From Cyclina sinensis (taxonomy: Eukaryota; Mollusca; Bivalvia; Venerida; Veneridae): 64,000 nt of DNA. The stretch is taken from assembly GCA_012932295.1 (NCBI GenBank), contig JAAONU010000019.1, positions 22,763,908 to 22,827,907 on the forward strand. The letters run 5' to 3'. This document shows, piece after piece, positions 25,056-46,942 of the stretch (position 1 is the stretch's first letter; each line of letters opens with the position of its first letter). The position numbers were made by a program, and so were the translations under genes. The notes beneath the pieces are model-generated. The model saw nothing but the letters and a program-made list of their open reading frames with translations. It had not been told where the DNA came from and did no database searches.

Positions 25056-26058
25056 AATTACCTTAAAAATGTCACTTAGGGAAATAACTGTTGTACAACA
25101 AATGAAACGTTTTTGAAGTTTATGTGGTTAACAATTTGAGTTTTGCTATATCAGTTTGAAAATGTGTCAGAAGTGCATTTTGAGGGAGTTGGACTAAAAA
25201 TAGAAAAATGAACATGGAGACTTGAATTGGCATACTTTTATGCTCTTTCTCACTTTGACATGGAGCTGAAGTCATTCTTTTAATGACTCCTAAGACAGTG
25301 AACAAAAAGGATCTATAGTAAAGTTACTTCATAAGATTTTACAGCAAATGGAATACTGTGTTGTCTATATTGAGGAAAGTAGTGGATGAAATCACATACT
25401 GTGTTGTCTGTATTGAGGAAAGTGGTGGATGAAATTTTGTACAGATTCATCTACTGACATTATTTAGCAGAGAACATATTTTAGGGTTAACAGACATACA
25501 CATTATGTCATGCCATATATGTTTGAGAAAAGAAGTCAAATCATATTCCACTCTTTTATGTTAAAAAACGGCATGAGCTGCATTTTATTGTACAGTAGAA
25601 TTTGCATTAAACAGATTATATAGGTGGCCCTTTATGATAGATAGTATTAAGCATGACTATTATAAACCTTTATGTATGTAATATGAAGGAACTTGAATTG
25701 TAAAAGGTTTTAAATGTTATTTGAAGATCTATTTTTGTGAATTTATATTGTCTATTAAGGAAAAGATCTTTTTAGATGCCATATGCAAACTATGTTGTTG
25801 GTATTTAGTAGTTCCACTAAAATCTTTTTGATGTTATAAATACACACCCTGTTCTAATCCAACTTCTGAAATGATCCAATTTAGGTAGAACCATTTTGTT
25901 TTCCATTAGGGGTTTTCTTTACTGTAGAACTTGAATGTGGACTTCAGTTGCTTGTTTACCCAATCTAAGAATAGACCATTCCATAGCTGGTACCAGTACT
26001 TCATTTATTTTTTTTCAGTGGTATAAGCATTTTTCAAGTTGTATATAGTCTTGTGTAC

Positions 26059-26064
26059 AATAAA
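26059..26064 (+). terminator. Candidate CLUH poly(A) signal, proximal
   Basis: AATAAA about 1.0 kb after the CLUH stop, followed within 10 bases by a T-rich element (gattttttta). This would give a 1-kb 3' UTR. A second AATAAA at 28651-28656, followed by GT-rich sequence, is an alternative distal site. Confidence 0.4.
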
Positions 26065-27366
26065 AGATTTTTTTATCAGATAGTTAGAAAAAAAGTATGA
26101 AAAATGAGGCAAAAAAAAAAAAAATAAATAAATAAAAACAGTTTCATAAAAAGTCAAAATTTTGTAACCGTAGTACTTTAAGAAATTACATTTCGAGGGT
26201 TGAATGTAAAGAAGTACTAAGTGTTGTAAAGTTATGAAGCAGATAGCACGTTTTAGCTTTCATTTGTCCCTTTATAACTTTTTGAGTTATACCAAACTGT
26301 CCAAATTAGACAAAGTTCAACAAGAGTTTTCTAGGTTACAAGTTTTGACAGTTTTATGAAACAACCAAAAAAAAATGCATGTAAATAGTTCATGGCACAT
26401 GTAAATTGTATTTGCATGTAAGTAGTACAGCTGTTAGACTTAAATGTGGTTATAAGATTTTAGTTTTTCATCAAGTTATGGCAGTGTTACTGTGAACTTT
26501 ATTTCATTTTTGAACTTGTGCTGAATTAGTCATTTGTAGATACAAAAAGAGTCATAATCATTTCAATCATATGAACAAGTAATTAGGCATATTCTGTTTT
26601 CAGTTTATGTGTTAGTTGTAGAGCTCAATATAGATTTTGCTGTGATACATAATCCTGACCTTAATTTAGCCAATATCGTAGTCTAAGTAGCCAAACTTGT
26701 ATATAGTTATATAAAACAAATAACTCGATAATCAGTATAAATAAAGGTAAATTGTAATATATGATATTTTGAGAATTAGTCACAAAGCTTAATTTGTTAG
26801 TCATATAGACTGACAAATGATCAACTTTAATCTTAGACCAGTCTAAACTTTCTAGCAGCTGATTGGTCAGTTTTGAAATGGAATGTGAAATTAGCCAATT
26901 GAAGGCAAAAAAGAGATAGACTGGTTTTGAAAGATTGAGTTTGCAGTGATAGAGATTTGCCAAGTAGTAGATATTTCGATCTACAAGTTAAATGGTATTA
27001 ATGAAATTTCAAAGGTCATAGATGGATTCTAAATTTATCTTAAAACTTGTGAAACACAGGAAAGGTCAAAGTTGTTTTGTACATAATAGATTTTTTCCCT
27101 ATTTGAGAAGGGTACATTTATTCTGAAAAAAATACTGGAAGAAAAAATAGGTTATTGATTGAAGTATGTGAACATGCAGTGTACAAAATTTAATACAAAT
27201 AAGTTAGCATTGTGCCTGTATGTTAAAAATTATATGGAAATGATATCATACCATGAAATAATCATTGAAAATAGGGACTTCATGATACAGTCAGATTATT
27301 GTTGTATTCCAGTTACATGTTTAAGCTCTAAAAGCCTGATATTTTACAAAGGCAAGCAATTTTTTA

Positions 27367-27590
27367 TGCACCCGGAGGGAGCATATCGTTTTTGGTCTGT
27401 CTGTCTGTCTGTTTGTCACAAAACTTTAGTCTTGACCAAAACACAGAAGGCCTTCCATGTATAGCCTCCAAACTTCACAGGTGCATGCTCCTTGATGAGC
27501 TCTACCCGCCAGACCCACTCAAAGGTCATGGGGACAGAAGTCAGCGCCCCCAGGGGCATAGCATTCATTCGAACATAGCTTGTTTAAGAT
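27367..27590 (+). repeat. Interspersed repeat of the '...cccggagggagcata...' type
   Basis: Begins gcacccggagggagcatatc, then a ggtctgtctgtctgtctg microsatellite, and ends near cgcccccaggggcatag. The layout (Y-rich start, gtctgtctg, closing gggggcatag) matches the element at 58903-59412. Confidence 0.55.
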
Positions 27591-28200
27591 GTCTGTTGTA
27601 AAATTGTAAAACTTCACACAACAAAATTTCACACTTAACAGTACAGTATACTGTAGACCCACATGTACTTCTTAAACTGGAATTTGTTAGTGCATTTGTG
27701 AAAGTTTTTATTGTTCTTTCTGAAAGCAGTAAGTCAGTCTTTGCTGTAATTTCTTTATTGTATTTCTGTAATTTTTTTTATTTCTGAATTGCTTCACACT
27801 TTACGCTGCCATGTGTGTGCTTATGTTTTATCCCTTTATTTCTTTTCATCGTAAGACATGAGTTTTAAGTCTTTGATTCAGTTTCCTTGTTATATTATTC
27901 ATAGATTTAAGACTTTGTTTAAATTAAAAAGTTTGCAATAAGATTATGTTAAAAATGGATTAACATCCATTTAATCTTTCAGACTTAAGGAGAACTAGAT
28001 TAATATTCTTGTAATACATTTATTTTTCTTCAGGAAAACTTTTGTAATGAAATAGAGCTTTCTTATATTGCAATGAAAGTGGCTGTATTATTTGTGAAGG
28101 GTTTTCTGTTAAAGATTCTTACAGGGAGCTAAGTCTTGTTTCACAACTGTGACCAAATCATATAAAGGACTTGTTCACAAGTATATTGTCAAATAAAAGC

Positions 28201-28495
28201 CTGCCCGCTTAGCTCAATAGGTAGAGCACTAGATTAGTAATCCATCGGTCGTTGGTTTGACCCCTGGGCAGGGCAAAATTTCTCCTTGACAATTGATCTC
28301 AGACATTGAGTCTAATGTTCATTTGTCTCTCACCGCTGATTCAGAGTAGATCATGTTGGAACAGTAGTCAGTCACTTGCGGAGAAATTGGGAATTACTGG
28401 TTAGTTATCCAGGAAAACCGGTTAGGTGGACTGACCGCTGAGATATAACCTATCTGTAGAAATCGGCGTTAAACCCCAAAACAAACAAAATATTG
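28201..28495 (+). mobile_element. Full-length tRNA-derived SINE
   Basis: The tRNA-like head has CGCTTAGCTCAATAGGTAGA (A box) and GTCGTTGGTTTGACCCCTGG (B box), with an anticodon-arm-like gattagtaatc. The anticodon stem has two mismatches, so it is unlikely to be a functional tRNA. The body ends with ggcgttaaaccccaaaacaa, a tail style common in molluscan SINEs. It lies in the CLUH 3' flank. Confidence 0.82.
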
Positions 28496-28650
28496 TCAAA
28501 TCTTTCTTAATTAGTAAACAACATTAGACACCACAGATAGAACGGACATTGTTCTCTTTTTATATAGATTTGAATTGAAGTGAAATTAGATAGAGTTACC
28601 GAAGTGTGTTACTAGATAGAAAACATGTAATTATGTCTGTGTGTTATAGA

Positions 28651-28656
28651 AATAAA
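28651..28656 (+). terminator. Candidate CLUH poly(A) signal, distal
   Basis: AATAAA preceded by gtgtgttataga and followed by T- and GT-rich sequence. If used, the CLUH 3' UTR would be about 3.6 kb and include a SINE at 28201-28495. Confidence 0.25.
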
Positions 28657-29429
28657 GTTCTATTTGATTTATTGTATAAAAAATAATGTGTATGTGATAC
28701 TAAAAGAGTAAAAATGTGTACAAGTTCTGAAGTATTAATGATTGAAACTCAGCACAACTTTGAATATGTTTAGTTACCGAGTGTTGCTAACAGTGAGGCT
28801 AGTATATGATGTTACTTTTATAACAACAATGGACTCATGGGTTCAGACCTTGTTGCAGACTTGGATTTTTATCTGAGAATGTTGACAAGTTCTTACAGAG
28901 ACTAAGGGTAATCTAACATACTAAGAATTAAGACAGGTGTTTAGAATTAAAAAAAAAAAAAACGAAAAAAAACCCCAAAAAACAGATTGTCTAAACTTGT
29001 TGTCTGCTGTAGATGTAATAAAAATCCCACTCTCTAATCAGTGTGCTTTTTGAAAAGTGTATATATATGAAGTCAGTTTTATAATCATATTTATACAGGT
29101 ATTTATCAAATGTTACCAAATATTTCAACCCATATTGAGTATATGCTGAGAAAAAGAATTTACTTTGAATACCCTGAAAGAACATGTTGAAAGTAAAACT
29201 TAAAAAAAGACTCGGAACAAATGACCAAATAAGGGTGAATTAGTTATGGATTTTTTTGTTTGCATGCATGTCTTTTGTGATTCTGATCTTGTTTTTGATA
29301 ATAAAAAGTTGCTGGTTATACATACTGGTAACATTTAATTGAATTCAGACTTGTTTGTTGAGATATTCTTTGAGCATAGTGATTTCTGTTCAGTATCAGC
29401 AATCTAAGTTTATAGCCTTCAAACTTATG

Positions 29430-29730
29430 GTAATAACTTTATTATAACTTGACTCCTAAATGACCTTGACCTTGTTGTGAAATTGTCCCCCCACCAAAAA
29501 TAAAAACAAACAACCCGCCCCCCTGATATTTTGAATCAACAGATTTAGTTTGCATACAACAATCCTTTCGAGAATCTTCTGAATTACATACATTTTTTGA
29601 CCTTGATCCCTAAATGACCTTGACTTTGAGGTCAAACCACTTATTTTGATGGATCTTCATCTGGTCAACAGTTCAATGGTCAAAACACTACTTTGGGGCA
29701 TTGTCATCTCTGTGGCATTTCATGTGTGAC
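29430..29730 (+). repeat. Fragment of 'ccttgacc' interspersed repeat
   Basis: Recurrent taaatgaccttgacc words (29457-29473 and 29610-29626) and a closing tttggggcattgtcatctc are like the units of the element at 58903-59412. Poorly bounded. Confidence 0.45.
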
Positions 29731-30429
29731 CATTGCAGACCATAACAATGTAGACCATGATAATGTGACAAGTGTTAATACGATTATAAATGGTAAATTG
29801 ATGTGATGGAATTGTATGATGACCTAACAACCCATTTTAGTGCAGTTTAATTTTACAGTACATTTCTCTCTTACTGTCTGTTGATTATGGGGTGGATCCC
29901 TACAACATTATTGTCATTTAATGATAAGTGTGTTGCCTGCTTTGTTATCTTGAGTACAGTTGGGCTCTTTAAAATGAGATTTGAAAAACTGATATTCATT
30001 GAGCTCAGCTATGTAGAATGCTGAGGCTGTAGTTGAGTTCCTCATATGTTCCATTGATGGCCCTTTTCCAATAATTGTTTCCTAAAAGAGATGTTTTATA
30101 TGTGGGTATATACTTTGTGGATTCTTGATACATTAGCAAACTCTTAACAAAGACATGAGAGAATTTTGTCAAAAAAGTCAGGTTTTCTGATGAGATAGGG
30201 CTGATTAAGTGACTGTTGGCTAGTTAGTGGATGGAAAGAGAGGCCATCAATAACATTAAAAAGAGAATTAGTACATAATTCTACTGAAACATTTGGTACA
30301 GTGGTTTTAAGCTTCAAGTGGTTCCATTTGATAAATCTGCAAAATGTAGGAATGCCATTAGTATGGTAAGTAAAGAATCTACCCACAAATCCATGATACT
30401 GGTTAGATCAAAACAGTTTGCTACCCAAC

Positions 30430-31150
30430 CTCATTGAGATTTTTACCTGCATCTGAAGTGAATGTCTCTACCCAGACTGTCCAGTCCAAGCTACACAAGA
30501 ATTGTCCAACATCTTGAAGACCATGCATTCACTACCCTTTGTCCCATGAAGGTATGACTGGCAATTAGAACATGTTGTCTGGAACAAACAAAGAGTATTG
30601 GTATTGGCTTGCCCATACAGATAGGCATGCTCGTTTGTGATGGAGACCAAGAGAAAGGTGTCTTTCAGCTAACACAACGGTACATAACCAGTACGGCAGC
30701 AGCTTGGTGATGGTCTGGAGTGGCATCAGCTGAGATGAACAAACTGAACTCTGCCCTTAGCTTGTCAGCAGTATAGGGATGCCATCTTTGGTGAAAGTAC
30801 AGCCAGAAAGTACTGTAGCTGACTGGTGTTGTCAGCTACAGTTTTGTCCTCATAGACTATAGCGGCTGTCCCCCTACTACTAAGGTTGGCTAATAGTACC
30901 TAGGGAGGAGGTCAAGCTTTGGAATGGGCAGTAGCTATCCTGCTCTTTTGACTTCAACAGGATCAAGCACCTTTGGAATGACCAACAGCTAGCAAATTCA
31001 GACAAGAACTAAACAGGAGCTCAGTGCGATGCTTGTCCAAGAATGAAACAGATCGACTCAAAAAGACCATTGACAATTTGGTAACTATCATGAGGAAGCG
31101 CTGTCAAGCTGAAATTGATGGCAACAGGTCTATAACCAGTCTTATTTTCT
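30430..31150 (+). pseudogene. Decayed Tc1-like transposase
   Basis: Frames with many stops and shifts still show Tc1/mariner motifs in order: RHARLWWRPRERC, then SLVMVWSGISAD (compare the Tc1 VW.GIS motif), and near the end NLVTIMRKRCQAEIDGNRS, which resembles the Tc1 C-terminal SMRRRCQAVI region. No intact ORF and no clear inverted ends were found. It lies between the CLUH 3' flank and the LIS1 3' UTR. Confidence 0.6.
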
Positions 31151-31160
31151 TTTGATCAAA

Positions 31161-31374
31161 TTAACCCTGAACATGCTGAATTTTTGTAATGGATTTGCCC
31201 AGCTTTGAATTTGGAACAGTCCATTAAAAGTTAAAGGGATTTCGATATCAAAATACAAAAATTGAGCTACAAACAGTATAGAGCCTGGTCAGACTGCACG
31301 GATGTGCAGGCTGGCCTGGCTCTATACTGGTGGCAAAGGCTAATCACTTTTGGTTCCAGCAGGTTAAGGGTTAA
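31161..31374. mobile_element. TTAA MITE
   Basis: TTAACCCTGAACATGCTG at the left and CAGCAGGTTAAGGGTTAA at the right, with TTAA on both sides and a 206-bp body. It contains CAGACTGCACGGATGTGCAG, also present in the arms of the MITE at 2332-2574, so the two are related. Confidence 0.75.
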
Positions 31375-31459
31375 GAGCCTTTGAACTTTTATATTTTTGG
31401 TATAAATTAAACTTCCAAATTCATTAAAGCATGTAGTCAAAATAAAGAAAAAGACCAGA

Positions 31460-31479
31460 TTTATTTATAGCCATTTATT
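31460..31479 (-). terminator. Candidate LIS1 polyadenylation signals
   Basis: Two AATAAA hexamers on the minus strand (31479-31474 and 31465-31460) about 10 bp apart. They would place cleavage near 31440, at the point where a TTAA MITE and transposon debris begin. No transcript evidence is available. Confidence 0.35.
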
Positions 31480-34400
31480 AACTAAAGATACACGTCATTA
31501 TACTGCAACAGATCCCATTAAGGTTACTGTACATACATATGCTCATTTGCTTACAAGCTAATGAAGGGAAAATCCCCTCTCCCTGACCTATTTTGGACGA
31601 AAGAGGAAAGAAGGCTAACAACGAAATCAGCATTTCCATCCCTAAATAGGCTTTACAGGGAAAAGGGTTTTTCTAACCAAAAATGTAACATTTCATTTAA
31701 ATGACAGGTCGATCACTTAACACAGTCATAATTTTGTTGCTGATAAATCGAGTTTTCCAATCAGAGGATAGAATGCCTCAAATTTCTCCCATGTTGCAAT
31801 CAAAACAATGCAGCTACCCACATCATTTCCACTACAACTTGAAAGAAGTACAGGTTTTAACTTAATTACAATTCGGTGTTTTCTTTTCTTGTCACAAACA
31901 ATATGCAAAAAAATCGTCAGCACAAAGCATTCCGTCTATCATAGCTAACACTAGCGTTCACACCAGTCACACTATAATCACAAATACCTTCAGTGTATAC
32001 AGAGTTAGCATAAAGGTGGACATATAAGACGCAAAAAAATAATAAATTACATAATGTAATGTATAGAAAACAAGATATATATCATACAAACAATAATCAA
32101 CAAGTAGAGTTATCATCAATTACTTTACATCAGCTGGATTTCCCGCATTATTTCTGCTCACACTGAGAATTCTTTGCTATCCTTCAATGGGAAATTCGGC
32201 TACTGCAAAGTAATAACATTTTGACCTATCTCTATTTCATACCAAAGACTAAATTAAAAGCTGAAATTTCATTTCAAACCAACAATAATATTTTCTCGTG
32301 AATTTCTTGCTTCCTCCAAATCATGTTTCAAATTTGTGCTAGTTTTTCCATGACATAGCTTGTGTATTAAAGTTTTGATATAAATTAACTTATGAAATGT
32401 GAAACGCAGTACCTACAATTCAGTTCTATCCAATTGTAAGAATTTCTTTGGCACACAAGATAATATGCTAGGAACAAAGGAAGATAATCAGCTAGTGTCA
32501 AGTTCCTTAAAGATGATCTATTTATATCATGGTATGAAACAAACAAGACTTCAACAAGACAATTCTAACATTACAGTCTATGCAATACAGATAGATATGC
32601 AGTGTATTGCACCAGTGTAAGCACATATAGACTGATTCTATAAATACATAAATTAAACTAAAAATTTCATTTTTCAAAGACAAACAAATGGTCTTGTATC
32701 TTATAAAATCTTGGTGTAATAAATCATTAACATGTACAAGAAATGTTCAATGTTAATGATCTATCACACCAGAAATTAGGATATTCATGTGAAATTTGAT
32801 AGACTCGAATGTCAGGTAAATGTCATATGTGGTAAATGTCACACACTGTGCAAATACTGTACATATTTTACATTCTGTCCATCTGAGGTATTTTGGTACT
32901 GGCTGAATACAGGAATGTTAACACTCCTGAAAATGAACGGTGGTACTTTATAAAATGAAATGCTTCTCTTCTTGAATAAAGGTATGGGGTTTTCACAACC
33001 TTTATATCAATACTAGGCCTTAGTGAAATGCTTTTTTATATGAACAAATATGAAAATATGAACACTCTGAGTAGAATACCCTCAAGTGCAACATACGAAA
33101 TATGCCTTTTTTCCAGATAAAATAATTCCACATGAATTCACTTTAAAAACAAAAAACCTGCTACAGTTCTGAAGACAATTTCTAATCTATGAACTTGAAT
33201 GATTAAATCACTTAGATTGTTGAAAACAAAGAGGGAACAAATTATCACAGACTGTTGTTTGTTAAAGCTGCCTCTTACAAACAATGAAACATTATAAAGT
33301 TATTTAACCTTTCCTGAAGTGAAAGACTTGAAATATGTTTTTCTTTGGCTGACATGATTCATACTGCCTGTATTTTATAAGTCAGTTTCCACAGTTTGTA
33401 GATCTTATATCTGTTGAGCACTTGAAAACTTTACATTTTAAGTACAAAGCTGACCTACCTGGTCTCTAAATGCAATTTACAGTAAGAAACATTAAACAAA
33501 TGAATACTGAAAACGTAATTCTAATGCCTTGAAATATTAATGACATCTATAAATAATAAATATATTGCACATGGGTAATTCACGTCAAAATGTCACATAC
33601 TGTCATAAATGTTTGCTTCACATTTGGCATAATGGAATATTTCACAGTATTCTCTTTGAGAATTATTTACACAAATCACTACCTAGAACACTACCATAGA
33701 ACAAAATATCAGAATGGACGGATGCAAAACAGGTACCAATAAATGCAACAGGCGGATATCTGACGTAGAAACAAACAACTTGAAAGCTTCCACAATCTTT
33801 TCTCAGAGATTCAGTATCATATACTTTGGAAATGACATCCATGTACAACATAAATTCTGCATAAAATGTCCTACTACAACAGCCCAGCTCTTTGTAAATG
33901 TACATGAACTATTAACAATTTAGCATATACATTTTGTACATGATATTTCAACACTCACTCGTAATATATCACAGGAAGAATATACTATGCTTTCAATCTA
34001 GTTTGTCTGTACAGTCAAACATGTGTGATAATTACACACTAGACATTACAGTTTTATATCATACATAAATGAAATCACATTTATAGTATAAGAAATACTC
34101 TTTCAATTCATATTTCACATCCAAGAATTCTTGGTTAAATAGTTCCAGCACTTTGATATATCCAACAAAAAAAATACATCCCCAGAATTCAAGTTTTTAC
34201 CAAACCCCACACCTATATTTTTTTGTGAGGCCTTGAAATTTCTGACTATCACAAAAAACAAAATACAGATCTGCTAAGTAGATAATTACAAGCATACTAG
34301 CTTGTACTTAGAATAACTGTACAACTGGTTTACAAACTACAGCAATAAACTTCAAATTACTTGCGATATCTATTTTTAAGCAATTACACATAGTACTTCT

Positions 34401-35657
34401 AGTAATAATTACATGGTTAAAACACACCCAGCAACAACAAAGAATAAAAACACTTATTCTATAACAAGGACTCCTGGGAAAGATTTAATGTTAATTTCTG
34501 AGGACTCATTCGCACTAGAACAGCTCTCGAGGACCTATAATTTACTGAGGGCAGATCCCAAAGCTGATACCCACATACACACACAAATGAATATAACAAT
34601 GTGACTGACCAAAAATAATGACAGCTCTCTTAAACAACACTAAAACTCAAAAATTCTGCACCTGGAAGTAGAAAATGAATCATGTGTTCTGAAAATGATT
34701 ATTTCCAAAACTAAAGTCAACTGGTCATATAACTTGGATTTCATAAATTGCTACATCACAACTTTTTTGTATTTTTTTTCAAAATTGTAATCTGAGAAGT
34801 AATTACCTATTTAGACAAAAAAAAAAAAAAACAATGTAGCATAAGAGAATTACACCAAAATGAGGGCAACAGAGGGGAGAAAGAGTATCAGGCAAAGGAA
34901 AATCAAACATAGTGGATATTAAGAAAATACCACTCCTTCTTTGGTGAACATATCCAAATATTATGTCAAAAGTCAACACTTATACTAACAAGATGAAAAG
35001 TTCAATATGAAAGTAGGAATGTTGTTTCAGTCAAGTTTAAGACAAGTTGAGTTGCACAACAGAATTAATACTGATGATTAAACAATTACAATTTAATTTA
35101 GAAGGGGAAAAAACATGTTCCTAGAATATCTTAAACCAAGATTCTCATTCCTAAGAAAACTGAGCTTTTAAGTTTTCTTGAAGTGTTTAAAAAAGATTTA
35201 AATTAATTGTTCCCACATCAATCCCATATTTCTCATTTCTCAAACAGCTAAATGGCAGCAAATAAATTACACTTCAATGGACAAACACAGTACATCCTGG
35301 CAAGTGTCAAACTTGTTTGCTGACACAGGCTGGTATCAATCCTGAGCATAACTTCATTTCCGACTAAAGATTTTTTAAAATCTGTTTTAGAAAACCACCC
35401 TTTTCTACTTAGCATTAATTTTGATTTTATGGAGTATTTTGTGTACAAAATTCTCTTTCATTTAATATGTCACTAAAAACTGTTTTTACCCTTCATGTCA
35501 AAAGGGAAAGAAATACGAAGTAACAAACAGAGAATAAATAATTTAAAGCACTTAACTGCGAGATTATCAGTTCAATACTAGCATTCACAATGAATTACCA
35601 CTTGATTCAAACCTTTCTCATAAGCTTGATAGAGTGGCTGTTCTTTCCACTAGGCCA

Positions 35658-35820
35658 TTCCAGTAAAACTTAAATCCAACCCCGGGAAGGCAAAAATAAA
35701 CACATTCTGTTGGGGGTTCTTTCTATACAGGGGTTGTTCTCTTGTCAAATAAAGTTTTAAAAGGGGTTGGTCAATATTTAAAGTACCTTCCTTGGGTATG
35801 GTACATAAGTTTTACTGGAA
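35658..35820. mobile_element. Small foldback MITE
   Basis: Perfect 15-bp inverted ends TTCCAGTAAAACTTA (35658-35672) and TAAGTTTTACTGGAA (35806-35820). Internal words aatccaacccc and gtcaaataaa are shared with a related copy at 38020-38165. It lies in the probable LIS1 3' UTR. Confidence 0.7.
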
Positions 35821-37331
35821 GAACCCCTTATGTACGAACGTATTTTGATACCCTTACAAATATAATAAACATGTTATCAATCCTCTATTTACTAACAAAG
35901 TTTGCTGTCAGTATATAAACATTGATGTGGTATTTAAAGCTCTGTTATTCATGTATTTCAAAGCTTTTTCTACACCGTGACTTCCATCAAAAACTAAAGT
36001 GGAATTTTTTCTACATCAGTTTTAAAAATGTTTTTCAATAATTCCAGCTTAAAAACAGAGGATTATGGTACTCATAATGGAATTTAATTGTTTCTTTGAG
36101 TAACATCTGAGAATAAGTTCTTACGGAAATAACCTTTAAAAAAAGATTTAAATTAACTAAAACATCACCTCCCTTATTCAGTATAACTGTTTAACTATTC
36201 ATTAATATCTACCTCAAGGCATATATATTTGTAATTGGGAGAAAATACAAAACTCCATGACTCATTTCACACCCTACACATACATGTACAAACTTGATAT
36301 CTATGTCATTTATATCACATGATCAGGTCACTCATACATATAAGAATTTACATTACGCACCTTTGACATGAACTTTGGTCTGATTTACATCTTATAAACC
36401 CTAAAAAACTAATCCTTGAAATTATGTAGCTCTGTAAAGTTACTGCATTTCTATATAAATTATCATAGATTACAAAGCATCATTTTCCTTTTCAATGGAC
36501 TTAACAGATTACATTTATGGAATCTTAACTAAAAACAAAACAATTCAACCATATTAAGGTACCTGATACTTGCTTTGACAAAATGTTGCAAAAGGATTCA
36601 GATCAAAATAAGAGACAGTTGTTTCTATATTCAGAGTAAGTTCTGACATCTTTCTTACAAACTGCTCTTTATCTGAATACAAAAATGTAGCAATATTTTT
36701 GTCCTACTTAATAACAGTGAATGATTATTGTAAACGATCCTCTTGTTATTAGCAACGACATGGATTTTTTTCTTACATACAAGTACAGTGTTGTGATAAA
36801 GCATGAATTCTGTATGACGGCCATTTAATAAACACCTCAAACACACTGGAGTCGGTGCACAAGCTACAGAAGACGTCAATACAAACATCGAGCCTCGTGT
36901 ATTGGCAAGCAACTGAAACACTAAAACACTCAAGCTGGGAACAGTATAAAGTAATACCACAGTACAGGTGTCTCTAATATCAGCACTTTAACAGAGGCTA
37001 ACAAGCTTTATAAAGAAGTGTTTGTAAGACTGCTATGTAGCACACAATTGGTTTCTTCAATGAAAAAGTGACACTATTTTCACTGCCTCTCAATCTTTCT
37101 CCTTAAAGAATCCACATATCTGTTGATTCTTGACAAGTTTGTACACATACAAGATACTGGGAATTAGTCGCAGTAGTTATGCCCTTTCAATGTCTGTCTT
37201 CATTTTTTGTCTGAAGCAGTCTAGGTTATTATATAAATAGTGGACTGTTCCAATGTACAGCTGGTTTTGTGGTGACACTTTCCCAAAGCCTGTATATGTA
37301 TAATGGCTTCTACAATATTAAACTACCATCA

Positions 37332-46887
<9,556 letters not shown>

Positions 46888-46942
46888 GGTTGGAGATGTC
46901 TTCCTTCACAGTAACACACAAATCACCAGTGCAGTGCCATCT
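46888..46942 (-). other. PAFAH1B1: LIS1 5' UTR part of the first coding exon
   Basis: Upstream of the ATG at 46887 on the minus strand a plausible acceptor (cattgcag) ends at 46943, so the start exon probably spans 46942-46856 with 55 nt of 5' UTR. The upstream non-coding exon and promoter could not be recognised. Confidence 0.5.

Larger units (their letters stand above)
31440..37331 (-). other. PAFAH1B1: Probable long LIS1 3' UTR
   Basis: After the TAA at 37334-37332 there is no recognisable gene for almost 6 kb. Two AATAAA signals in LIS1 orientation (TTTATT on + at 31474-31479 and 31460-31465) lie near the far end. The stretch has few repeats compared with its flanks, except a small foldback at 35658-35820. 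One Pumilio-type TGTAAATA is present (minus strand, 33664-33671). Vertebrate PAFAH1B1 is known to have a multi-kilobase 3' UTR. The extent here is inference and the UTR could end earlier. Confidence 0.45.

Noticed and set aside
28201..28275. Functional tRNA gene (Thr-like anticodon)
   Set aside because: The anticodon stem has mismatches and a SINE body follows directly; treated as a SINE head.
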